A stretch of DNA of 64,000 nt, from NCBI GenBank assembly GCA_902601315.1, contig CACKMS010000001.1:62001-126000 (forward strand), read 5' to 3'. Shown here one piece after another: positions 38,847 through 47,999 of this stretch. This DNA is from an uncultured Pelagibacteraceae bacterium (GTDB taxonomy: Bacteria > Pseudomonadota > Alphaproteobacteria > Pelagibacterales > Pelagibacteraceae). The first letter of the stretch is position 1, and every line of letters begins with the position of its first letter. Both the position numbers and the translations under genes were made by a program. The notes beneath the pieces are model-generated. The model had not been told where the DNA came from. It did not search any database and saw nothing but the letters and a program-made list of their open reading frames with translations.

Positions 38847-39499
38847 GTGAACTAAACCAATTATTACTTGATTTTGATTATAATATTGAATTCAACGAAC
38901 ATGATTATTATGTATCAAGAAGTAATTACTTAGCCTTTAATTTAATTCACAATTGGCCCAAATGGGAAAGAAAAATACTAAATATTTCTGGAGATACATT
39001 TTCAGGAAAAACGCACCTGGCAAAAATTTTTCAAGATAAAAGTAATGCCATATATTTAGGCCACAGTGATATTAATGAGGATGTATTCAAAAAAATTAAG
39101 TTAAATGAAACTATTATTATTGATGATTTTGAAAAAATTAAAAATGAAAATTTATTGTACTCTCTATTTAATTTGATTTATCAAGATAATAAGTACTTAT
39201 TGATTTTATCAAACAGAGCAATAAATAAAGTTAATTATAATCTTGATGATTTAAATTCAAGAGCAAAAAATTGTATATTTGCCCAAATTGAAAATCCAGA
39301 TGATGATTTAATTTTTGCAATAATTGTAAAAAGTTTTTCAGATAGACAAATCAAATTAGAAAAAAAATTACTAGAATTTATTATAAAAAGGATAGAGAGA
39401 TCTTATGGTAAAATTTACGAATTTATATATAAGGTTGACGAATTGAGTTTAAAAAAAAAGAAACCTATTAATTTAAAAACAATTAAAGAAATACTGTAA
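38843..39499 (+). CDS. DnaA-related Hda-like AAA+ protein
   Basis: SGDTFSGKTHLAKIF P-loop, IIIDDFEKI, LNSRAKNCIFAQIENPDDDLIFAIIVKSFSDRQI. Confidence 0.82.
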   Translation: MSELNQLLLDFDYNIEFNEHDYYVSRSNYLAFNLIHNWPKWERKILNISGDTFSGKTHLAKIFQDKSNAIYLGHSDINEDVFKKIKLNETIIIDDFEKIKNENLLYSLFNLIYQDNKYLLILSNRAINKVNYNLDDLNSRAKNCIFAQIENPDDDLIFAIIVKSFSDRQIKLEKKLLEFIIKRIERSYGKIYEFIYKVDELSLKKKKPINLKTIKEIL

Positions 39500-39500
39500 A

Positions 39501-41285
39501 TTGAATAAATATAGAACACATACATGCGGAGAACTAAATATCTCTAATAAGGGTCAAAAAATTATTTTATCTGGATGGATTAATAAGAAAAGAGATCATG
39601 GAAACCTATTATTTATTGACTTAAGAGACAATTACGGCCTTACCCAATGTGTCGTAGACAATGAAAATAAAGTATTTAAAGAAATAGAAAACCTTCCATT
39701 AGAAACTGTATTAAAAATATCTGGGAAAGTAATTGAGAGAAACAAAGATACCATTAATGAAAATTTATCAACCGGTGAAATAGAAATTTCAATTATTGAT
39801 TTTGAAATTCTCGGACAAACAAAAGAACTTCCTATGCCAGTTTTTTCAGATCAAGAATATTCAGAGGAAATTAGACTTAAATACAGATTTTTAGATTTAA
39901 GAAGAAAAAAAATTCATCAAAATATTATTCTTAGATCAAAAGTAATTTCCTTTATTCGATCTGAAATGAATAAGTTAGGATTTTTAGAATTTCAAACACC
40001 AATATTAACATCTTCTAGTCCAGAGGGTGCTAGAGATTTTTTAGTTCCAAGCAGATTAAATCCAGGTAAATTTTATGCATTACCTCAAGCTCCCCAACAG
40101 TTTAAACAATTAATAATGGTATCAGGATTTGATAAATACTTTCAAATAGCTCCGTGCTTTAGAGATGAGGACGCAAGAGCTGACAGAAGCCCTGGTGAAT
40201 TTTACCAATTAGATTTAGAAATGTCATTTGTTGAACAACAAGATGTCTTTGAAGTGGTAGAAAAATTGATGGTTAAAGTTTTTAAAAACTTTTCAGATAA
40301 AAAATTACTTTTTGAGACTTTTCCAAAGATTTCCTATTCTGACGCTATGTTGAAATACGGATCTGATAAACCAGATTTAAGAAACCCACTTATTATTTCT
40401 GATATTACAAAATTATTTGAAAGGGATGATATCAGTTTTGAAATATTTAAAAATTTAGTCAAGAAAGGTTCGGTTGTAAGATCTATCGTTACTAAAAATA
40501 CAAAAGATAAACCAAGAAGTTTTTTTGACGGAATAGATAAATGGGCAAAGGAACAAGGTTCATCAGGTCTTGCTTATTTTACTTTAGAAAAAAATGATAA
40601 AATAATAGGAAAGGGACCAGTTGGAAAATTTTTTTCCGAAGAGTCGCTATTAGAATTGATGAGGATCACAAATTCAGAAATAGGGGATACCATTTTTCTT
40701 TCTTGTGGTAAAAAAAGTGAAGTCGAAAAAATTTTATCAATAGCTCGAACTAAGATAGCAGAAGAGCTCAAAATTATTAATGAAGATTATTTTGCATTTT
40801 GTTGGATAGTGGATTACCCAATGTTTGAAATAGACGAACAAACCAAAAAAATAAATTTTAGCCACAATCCATTTTCAATGCCTCAAGGAGATATTAAAAA
40901 CATAGATTTAACAGATCCTCTTTCTTTAAAAGCTTATCAATATGATATTGTATGTAATGGTATCGAATTATCATCTGGAGCCATTAGAAATCATGTGCCT
41001 GAATTAATGTATAAACTATTTGAAATAGCTGGCTACTCAAAGAAAGATGTTGAGGGAAAATTTAGTGGAATGATAAATGCATTGAGTTATGGTGCACCAC
41101 CACATGGAGGTATTGCCCCAGGCATAGATAGAATAGTAATGCTTTTAGCTGATGAAAAAAATATTCGGGAAGTAACTATGTTTCCGATGAACCAAAATGC
41201 CCAAGATTTAATGATGAATGCACCATCTGCAATTAGTGAAGATCAATTGAAGGAATTAAACCTTACTATTAAAAAAAAAATTTAA
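39501..41285 (+). CDS. aspS: Aspartyl-tRNA synthetase (TTG start)
   Basis: [40 protein letters not shown]-like, [39 protein letters not shown]. Confidence 0.97.
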   Translation: [594 protein letters not shown]

Positions 41286-42116
41286 CTATTTTTTACCTTT
41301 TAGATTAATTCTAATATCTGATAGATCGACCAATTTTCTTTTATAATCACTTCTAACAAATCCCTTACTAGTTATATCTTTTACTAACTTTAAGAATTGA
41401 TTTTGATCTTCAGAATTCTCATTATTCAAATCATCTATTTTTTCTGATCCACCAATAGATGGTGTATGTGCCAGATCTTCTCTATTAAGATAAGATATTG
41501 CCAATTCTCTAAATATATAATCTAAAATTGAGCTCGCACTCAAAATTCTATCATTTCCATGAACTTTTCCTGATGGTTCAAATTTTGTACCTACATAAGC
41601 ATTTACAAACTCATCGAGAGGAACCCCATACTGCAGACCTAAAGAAATTGCTATTGCAAAATTATTCATGAGAGCTTTTACTAACTCACCTTCTTTACTT
41701 GTATCAATAAATATTTCACCTATTTTTCCATCCTCATATTCACCAGTATGAAGATATACTTTATGATCACCTATTGTAGCCTTTTGAATGTATCCTTTTC
41801 TTCTGTCTGGCATACTAAATCTTTTTTCAAGTTTTTCATTTAGATTACTCTTAAAGTTTTCACCTATTTTATTATCTATTTTTGGAGCATTCTTTGAAAT
41901 TGGAGCACTAATTGATTTATCAACAATATTTACTCTACTATTATCTATTTTTTCTAAATTTTTTGTTTTTCTATTGTCAAGTTTAACATCCAGTATCTCA
42001 AATTTTCCTTCCTCATTTTTTTCTAAATTTTGTAAGTTTTTCTCATTAACATCATCTAAATAGTGACTTACTTTAAAACTACATGTGTAATATGTCTCAA
42101 CTAAATATTTTGCCAT
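41286..42116 (-). CDS. Stand-alone NrdJ C-terminal (TSCPD-region/NrdJb-like) protein
   Basis: [84 protein letters not shown]...[22 protein letters not shown] as in the B12-dependent RNR C-terminal region. Confidence 0.82.
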   Translation of the reverse strand: MAKYLVETYYTCSFKVSHYLDDVNEKNLQNLEKNEEGKFEILDVKLDNRKTKNLEKIDNSRVNIVDKSISAPISKNAPKIDNKIGENFKSNLNEKLEKRFSMPDRRKGYIQKATIGDHKVYLHTGEYEDGKIGEIFIDTSKEGELVKALMNNFAIAISLGLQYGVPLDEFVNAYVGTKFEPSGKVHGNDRILSASSILDYIFRELAISYLNREDLAHTPSIGGSEKIDDLNNENSEDQNQFLKLVKDITSKGFVRSDYKRKLVDLSDIRINLKGKK

Positions 42117-42224
42117 TAAATTTCCCTATTAAAATTGAATCGTAAGGAATTATGTATATACAAATTAATGTTATAGTCTAATTTAATTTTTACAATTTGA
42201 AATTGAAAAAATAATTAATTTTTT

Positions 42225-42584
42225 ATGTTGACATTTTTTAAGGAAATTTTCACTTGGTGGAATGGCCAGACACTGGGAACCAGAATACAAACAATTTTTT
42301 TTGGAAAGTTGGTTGGTGAGGATGAATTAGGGAATAAATATTATCAAAATAAAAAAGGCAAACGGTGGGTTATATATAATGGAGAGGTTGAAGCATCAAA
42401 AATACCAAATGATTGGTACTCATGGATGCATCATACAAATAATAAAATTGAAAATTCACATAACTTAAAAAAATATAAATGGCAAAAAAAACATTTACCG
42501 AACCAAACAGGGACAACTAATGCTTATAACCCTAAAAATAATAAAAATGCAACTGAAAAAAAATATAAAACTTGGCAAGGCTAG
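42225..42584 (+). CDS. NDUFA12-family complex I accessory subunit
   Basis: FFKEIFTWWNGQTLGTRIQTIFFGKLVGEDELGNKYYQ...RWVIYNGEVEASKIPNDWYSWMHH. Confidence 0.93.
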   Translation: MLTFFKEIFTWWNGQTLGTRIQTIFFGKLVGEDELGNKYYQNKKGKRWVIYNGEVEASKIPNDWYSWMHHTNNKIENSHNLKKYKWQKKHLPNQTGTTNAYNPKNNKNATEKKYKTWQG

Positions 42585-42954
42585 TTTTGCTCTAATTTTT
42601 ATTCTATTATTTCAAATAATTTTCCTTAAGGTAAATTCAGAAACTAATATATATGGCGAAAAGTTCGCAGAATTATTAGTTTTAGATAAAGTAAGTTCTA
42701 AAACAGCAAAGTTAAAGTTAACAATTGGAGAAGAGTTAATTTTTCAAAATTTAAATATAAATATTCTAAAATGCCAAAATTCAAAATTTGATGACGATCC
42801 TGAAGTAACAGCATTTATGCAAGTGATTGATTTGAAAAACAAAGATAAGGATAAAGTTTTTGTATTCAATGACTGGACATTTGCATCAAGTCCATCAATA
42901 AGACCCTTTGACCATCCCGTATACGATATATGGTTAAAAAAGTGCTATTCCTAA
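42547..42954 (+). CDS. DUF2155 family exported protein
   Basis: Signal peptide; LLVLDKVSSKTAKLKLTIGE...VFNDWTFASSPSIRPFDHPVYDIWLKKC; start moved to MQLKKN. Confidence 0.85.
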   Translation: MQLKKNIKLGKASFALIFILLFQIIFLKVNSETNIYGEKFAELLVLDKVSSKTAKLKLTIGEELIFQNLNINILKCQNSKFDDDPEVTAFMQVIDLKNKDKDKVFVFNDWTFASSPSIRPFDHPVYDIWLKKCYS

Positions 42955-44288
42955 ATTAATTTTTCTTTATCAAGCCAACTTACATTAAAATCAGAATTTA
43001 TAAATTTTTTATGATTTAATAAGGTTTTATGTAAACCTATTGTAGTAGTTATACCCTCAATAACAAATTCATCTAGAGATCTATTCATTCTTTGTATAGC
43101 TTCTGTTCTATTTCTTCCATGGCAAATTAATTTACAAATCATGCTATCATAATAGGGAGTAACTTTATAACCTTGAAAAATCGCACCGTCTACTCTAGTT
43201 CTAAAACCAGAAGGCTGGTGACACATTCCAATTAATCCAGGCGAGGGTTGAAAATTTTTACTTGGATCTTCAGCATTTATCCTGCATTCAATAGCATGTC
43301 CTCTTGGATTAATATCATCTTGACTCAGTGCTGTTTCACCTGTGTAAGCTATGTTAATCTGTTCTTTGATTATATCTATACCTGTAACCATTTCTGTTAC
43401 TGGATGCTCAACTTGAACTCTAGTATTCATTTCTAAAAAATAGAATTTTCCCTCTTCATAGATGAATTCAACTGTTCCTGCACCCTCGTATCCTATTTGA
43501 CTTACCATCTTTACAGTTTTGCTAAATAAATCTGATCTGATTGAGTCTGTTAGAACTGGACTTGGGGTTTCTTCTATTATTTTTTGGTGTCTTCTCTGCA
43601 CTGAGCAATCTCTTTCATGTAAGTGAACAGTTCTATTTTTTCCTGATAATACTTGAACCTCAATATGTCTTGGATTTTGAAAAAATTTCTCAATATAAAC
43701 TTCATCATTTCCAAAAAATTTTTTTGCCTCTAATTTTGCAGTTAAAAATAAATTCTCAAAATCATTTTCATTGTTTACTATCTTCATACCTTTTCCACCC
43801 CCGCCACCTGCAGCTTTTATCAGAACTGGAAAACCAATATTTTCAGATAATTTTTTAGCCTCTTTAATATCTGAAACACCACCCTCAGAACCTTCAATAA
43901 TTGGCAGACCATATTGTTTAGCAATTTTTTTTGCTTGAATTTTATCTCCCATTTTACTTATCAAACTTGATGATGGGCCTATGAACTTAATATTATTTTC
44001 TTCAAGAATTTTTGCAAATTCAGCATTTTCTGATAAAAAACCATATCCAGGATGTACAGCTTCAGAATTTGTTAATTCTATTGCAGACATTATTGCTGGA
44101 ATATTTAAATAACTATTAGATGGTTGGTGAGGACCTACGCAAATACTCTCATCTGCTAATCTTACATGCATACTATTTCGATCGACATCTGAATGGATTG
44201 CAACTGTTGATATACCCCATTCTTTGCATGCTCTGATAACCCTAACTGCAATTTCACCGCGATTTGCAATCAGAATTTTTTTAAACAT
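42951..44288 (-). CDS. accC: Acetyl-CoA carboxylase biotin carboxylase subunit
   Basis: KILIANRGEIAVRVIRACKE, VHPGYGFLSENAEFA, AAGGGGGKGMKIV, ERDCSVQRRHQKIIEE. Confidence 0.98.
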   Translation of the reverse strand: MFKKILIANRGEIAVRVIRACKEWGISTVAIHSDVDRNSMHVRLADESICVGPHQPSNSYLNIPAIMSAIELTNSEAVHPGYGFLSENAEFAKILEENNIKFIGPSSSLISKMGDKIQAKKIAKQYGLPIIEGSEGGVSDIKEAKKLSENIGFPVLIKAAGGGGGKGMKIVNNENDFENLFLTAKLEAKKFFGNDEVYIEKFFQNPRHIEVQVLSGKNRTVHLHERDCSVQRRHQKIIEETPSPVLTDSIRSDLFSKTVKMVSQIGYEGAGTVEFIYEEGKFYFLEMNTRVQVEHPVTEMVTGIDIIKEQINIAYTGETALSQDDINPRGHAIECRINAEDPSKNFQPSPGLIGMCHQPSGFRTRVDGAIFQGYKVTPYYDSMICKLICHGRNRTEAIQRMNRSLDEFVIEGITTTIGLHKTLLNHKKFINSDFNVSWLDKEKLI

Positions 44289-44289
44289 A

Positions 44290-44718
44290 TTAATCTAAGA
44301 TTGCTATAGTTTGTCCAAACTCGACAGGCTGACCATCCTCAACACAAATTTCTTTAATCGTTCCATCAATTGGGCATGGCACATGGTTCATTGTTTTCAT
44401 TGCCTCAACAATCATTATTGTATCACCCTTCTTAATTTTTCTTCCTTTTTCTGCAAATTTTTTACCTCCTGGTTCAGGCGCTAAGTATGCAGTACCAATA
44501 ATTGGCGATGTAATCTTTGTTCCACTTAATTCAGAAGACTTGTTTTCTTTTCTCTCTATTTCATGTTTTGAAGTTTTTGCTATGATCGGTGTTGAACTTA
44601 TTTCTTTTGTTTTTGAAACTTTAACTTTTAAATCTTTTTCAGTATACTCAATTTCCGTAAGATTAAATTCATCTAAATAATCACTTAACTCTTTAATAAT
44701 ATTTTTATTTATTTTCAT
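44290..44718 (-). CDS. accB: Acetyl-CoA carboxylase biotin carboxyl carrier protein
   Basis: MIVEAMKTMNHVPCPIDGTIKEI biotinylation motif. Confidence 0.97.
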   Translation of the reverse strand: MKINKNIIKELSDYLDEFNLTEIEYTEKDLKVKVSKTKEISSTPIIAKTSKHEIERKENKSSELSGTKITSPIIGTAYLAPEPGGKKFAEKGRKIKKGDTIMIVEAMKTMNHVPCPIDGTIKEICVEDGQPVEFGQTIAILD

Positions 44719-45151
44719 TTTCTAAAAGCTCTTGCATTGAATTTATGGCCAAAATATAGCTGTTTATTCCAAGTCCACAGATAATTCCAGTAACAACACC
44801 ACTTATCATTGACTTATGTCTAAATTCCTCTCTTTTATAAATATTTGATATGTGTACCTCGATTTTAGGTTTTTTAAATACATCTAATGCATCTCTTATA
44901 GCAACAGATGTATGACTGTAGGCTGCAGCATTAATTATAATACCATCATAAATATCAACACTATTTTGTATTAAATTTACGATTTCACCTTCGACATTTG
45001 ATTGTTTTATATCTAAATTTAAATTTAATTCTTTAGCTTTTTTATAACAAATCTTTAATAAGTAATTGTAGTCTCTGCTTCCATATTGAGATTGTTCTCT
45101 TTGACCTAATAGATTAAGATTAGGACCATTAATAATTATTATTTTGCTCAC
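44705..45151 (-). CDS. aroQ: Type II 3-dehydroquinate dehydratase (GTG start)
   Basis: IIINGPNLNLLGQREQSQYG, QSNVEGEIVN, IINAAAYSHTSVAIRDAL, EVHISNIYKREEFRHKS. Confidence 0.95.
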   Translation of the reverse strand: MSKIIIINGPNLNLLGQREQSQYGSRDYNYLLKICYKKAKELNLNLDIKQSNVEGEIVNLIQNSVDIYDGIIINAAAYSHTSVAIRDALDVFKKPKIEVHISNIYKREEFRHKSMISGVVTGIICGLGINSYILAINSMQELLENENK

Positions 45152-45167
45152 TAAAAACTTATAATAT

Positions 45168-45386
45168 ATGAAAAAAAAAAATAAAATAAAAATAACAGTA
45201 AATGGTAAGCAAACTATTATAAATTCAAACTTTTCATTAAAAAATCTTGTTGATAAGTTAGAAATACCCTTAAACAAAATTGCAATAGAATATAACAGAG
45301 AAATAATTGATAAAAAAAAATTGAAAAAAATTCTTCTTTCTAAAAACGATAAAGTGGAAATTGTTCATTTTATTGGAGGAGGCTAA
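45168..45386 (+). CDS. thiS: Sulfur carrier protein ThiS
   Basis: 72 aa ubiquitin-like protein ending ...IVHFIGGG. Confidence 0.9.
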   Translation: MKKKNKIKITVNGKQTIINSNFSLKNLVDKLEIPLNKIAIEYNREIIDKKKLKKILLSKNDKVEIVHFIGGG

Positions 45387-46162
45387 TGAAAAATAAAGAT
45401 AAATTTATAATTGCAAAAAAAAATTATTCCTCAAGACTAATTGTTGGTACAGGAAAATATAAATCTATGACGGAGTGCGCTAAAGCAATAAAAATCTCAG
45501 GCGCAGATATTGTAACGGTTGCAGTAAGAAGAGTTAATATATCAGATAAAAACAAACCTTTGCTGATGGATTATATAAATCCAAAAAAAATTACTTATCT
45601 TCCAAATACTGCAGGATGTTTTAGTTCAGATGAGGCTTTAAGAACACTTAGGTTGGCAAGGGAAATCGGAGGATGGAAATTAGTAAAACTTGAAGTTTTA
45701 GGAGATAAAAAAACATTATTTCCAGATGCAATTGAAACACTCAAATCTACTGAAGTTTTAACAAAAGAAGGGTTTAAAGTTATGGTTTATTGTAATGACG
45801 ATCCTTTGATGGCAAAAAGGTTAGAAAATGCTGGAGCATGTGCAATAATGCCTTTAGCTGCACCAATAGGCTCAGGCTTGGGTATTCAAAATAAAATTAA
45901 TTTAAAAATAATCAGAAATCAAACAAAGCTTCCAGTTATTGTTGATGCAGGTATAGGGCAAGCATCTGATGCAACTCAGGCAATGGAATTAGGTTGTGAT
46001 GGCGTATTAATTAATACAGCAATAGCTAAAGCTAAGAGACCTTATGAGATGGCTGAAGCAATGAAATATGCAGTAATTTCTGGAAGAAAATCATTTCTAT
46101 CAGGAAGAATTGATCCAAATTTATTTGGTTCTGCGTCAACAACAAATAATGGTATTATTTAA
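45386..46162 (+). CDS. thiG: Thiazole synthase
   Basis: RLIVGTGKYKS, VAVRRVN, LPNTAGCFSSDEALRTLRLARE, PIGSGLGIQN, VIVDAGIGQASDA. Confidence 0.97.
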   Translation: MKNKDKFIIAKKNYSSRLIVGTGKYKSMTECAKAIKISGADIVTVAVRRVNISDKNKPLLMDYINPKKITYLPNTAGCFSSDEALRTLRLAREIGGWKLVKLEVLGDKKTLFPDAIETLKSTEVLTKEGFKVMVYCNDDPLMAKRLENAGACAIMPLAAPIGSGLGIQNKINLKIIRNQTKLPVIVDAGIGQASDATQAMELGCDGVLINTAIAKAKRPYEMAEAMKYAVISGRKSFLSGRIDPNLFGSASTTNNGII

Positions 46163-47918
46163 TTTTCTTCTTAACAAACTTTCTTTTTTTAAATTTTCTT
46201 TTTTTAAATGGTTTTTGAATATTAGAGTTAGAATTTTCTTCTGTAATAATAAATTTCTGCAAACTTTCAATTTTTTCGATTTTATCTAATATTTTTCCCG
46301 ATTTAGACTTAAACTCTATTAAGTATTCGGTTAAATTTAATTCTTCGGAATGTGTAATATTTATTTTAATTTTATTTTTTTTTTCGAAATAATTTAAATC
46401 CTCAAGAAATTGATGTTCTATAAAATCTGAAATTTTATTATTTATTTTTAAATCAATAATTTTAGAATTATTTTCTAGAGATTTTATTTCGATCAATTTA
46501 ATAATTTTTTGTGCAAAAGTTTCATTTGTTAGGTTAATTGACCATTTTATATTGCTTTCTCTAAGTCTCTGTCTTGACATTTCTAAAAGTCCAAAATTAC
46601 TTATTCTACCAATTTGAATTCTAGCTCTATCATTTCTACATTTTTCTTTTAACCTTCTTTCAACTTGTCTTCTATTTCCAAAATTTAACATATCAATAAA
46701 ATCAATAATTATTAATCCAGACAGATCTCTTATTTTAATTTGTCTTGCTATTTCCTCTGCAGCCTCTAAATTTGTGTCTAAAGCTGTGCTTTCAACATTT
46801 TTTTGTTTTATTGATTTTCCAGAATTAATATCTATAGAAACTAAAGCTTCAGTAGGATTTATTACTAAATAACCACCAGAACTAAGCTTTACCTCTGTCT
46901 TAAAGATTTCAAAAAGTTTTTTTTCGATATTTTCTTTAAAAAATAATGGTATTTTATCTCTGTACTTTTTAACTTTTTTTAATTGTTTTGGCATCATAAG
47001 CTTCATGTAATTTTTTGCTTTTTGATAGCCTTCGTTACCCTCTACAATGATATTTTGAGTATCATCGTCGTACATATCTCGAATACTTCTTTTAATAATA
47101 TCACTTTCTTGATGGATAAGAGATGGAGCCATGGAATTCATTGCATTACTCTTAATAGAGTCCCAAACTGTAATTAAATTTTTTAGATCTCCATCAATTT
47201 CATTTTTTGTTTTATTTGATCCCGCTGTTCTTACAATTATTCCCATCGCATTTGGGATTTCAATTTCATTTAAAATATTTCGAATTTTTTTCCTATCCCC
47301 AGGATTAAATATTTTTCTTGAAATACCACCACCCTTGGCCGTGTTAGGCATAAGGACAATATATTTTCCTGCAATAGATATGAATGTGCTTAGCGCAGCT
47401 CCTTTCAAACCTCTTTCATCTTTTAAAACTTGTACTAAAATAACTTGATTAGGTTTTATAACTTCTTGAATTTTATACCTTTTTGAGGGAAATCTTTTTT
47501 GTATTTTTTCATCTTTTTTTTCTTCTACATCTTCATCTTTTTTTTCAACTGGATCTTCAATTTTAATTTCTTCTTCTCCATCTAAAATTTTATTTTCTAT
47601 ATTTTCGCTTTCTTTAGATAATTCTTCTCTAACTTTTTCTTCTTCCTCTTTTATTTTTTCTAGATCGCTTTGAGGTATTTGATAGTAATCCGATTGAATA
47701 TCATTGAATGATAAAAATCCGTGTCTTTCTCTTCCAAAATCAACAAAAGCAGCCTGTAGAGACGGTTCGATACGGCTTACTTTTCCAAGATAAATATTAT
47801 TTTTTATTAATGTATTGTTGATACTTTCATATTCATAATCTTCAATATGATTTTCATTTTTAAGCACAACCCTTGTTTCATTTGGATGCGATGCATCAAT
47901 ATATAAATTTTTTGACAT
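46155..47918 (-). CDS. rne: Ribonuclease E/G family protein (short form)
   Basis: YLGKVSRIEPSLQAAFVDFGRERHGFL S1 region, GIIVRTAGSNKTK, VSIDINSGKS, DLSGLIIIDFIDM, EMSRQRLRESN. Confidence 0.94.
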   Translation of the reverse strand: MSKNLYIDASHPNETRVVLKNENHIEDYEYESINNTLIKNNIYLGKVSRIEPSLQAAFVDFGRERHGFLSFNDIQSDYYQIPQSDLEKIKEEEEKVREELSKESENIENKILDGEEEIKIEDPVEKKDEDVEEKKDEKIQKRFPSKRYKIQEVIKPNQVILVQVLKDERGLKGAALSTFISIAGKYIVLMPNTAKGGGISRKIFNPGDRKKIRNILNEIEIPNAMGIIVRTAGSNKTKNEIDGDLKNLITVWDSIKSNAMNSMAPSLIHQESDIIKRSIRDMYDDDTQNIIVEGNEGYQKAKNYMKLMMPKQLKKVKKYRDKIPLFFKENIEKKLFEIFKTEVKLSSGGYLVINPTEALVSIDINSGKSIKQKNVESTALDTNLEAAEEIARQIKIRDLSGLIIIDFIDMLNFGNRRQVERRLKEKCRNDRARIQIGRISNFGLLEMSRQRLRESNIKWSINLTNETFAQKIIKLIEIKSLENNSKIIDLKINNKISDFIEHQFLEDLNYFEKKNKIKINITHSEELNLTEYLIEFKSKSGKILDKIEKIESLQKFIITEENSNSNIQKPFKKRKFKKRKFVKKKIK

Positions 47919-47999
47919 AAATTTTGATTATTTTTCATTTGTTTATTTTTAAATTCGGTGCCACAACAATACCAAATTCACCATCTAAATTAAACATAA

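Noticed and set aside
43248-43858. Plus-strand ORFs antisense to accC
   Set aside because: Shadow ORFs of a highly conserved gene.
45152-45277. N-terminal hydrophobic extension of aroQ (MFKGISNLSTRFF...)
   Set aside because: Antisense to thiS; AroQ enzymes start just before IIINGPNLNLLG, and a GTG at 45151 fits.
46983-47448. Plus-strand ORFs antisense to rne
   Set aside because: Shadow ORFs.
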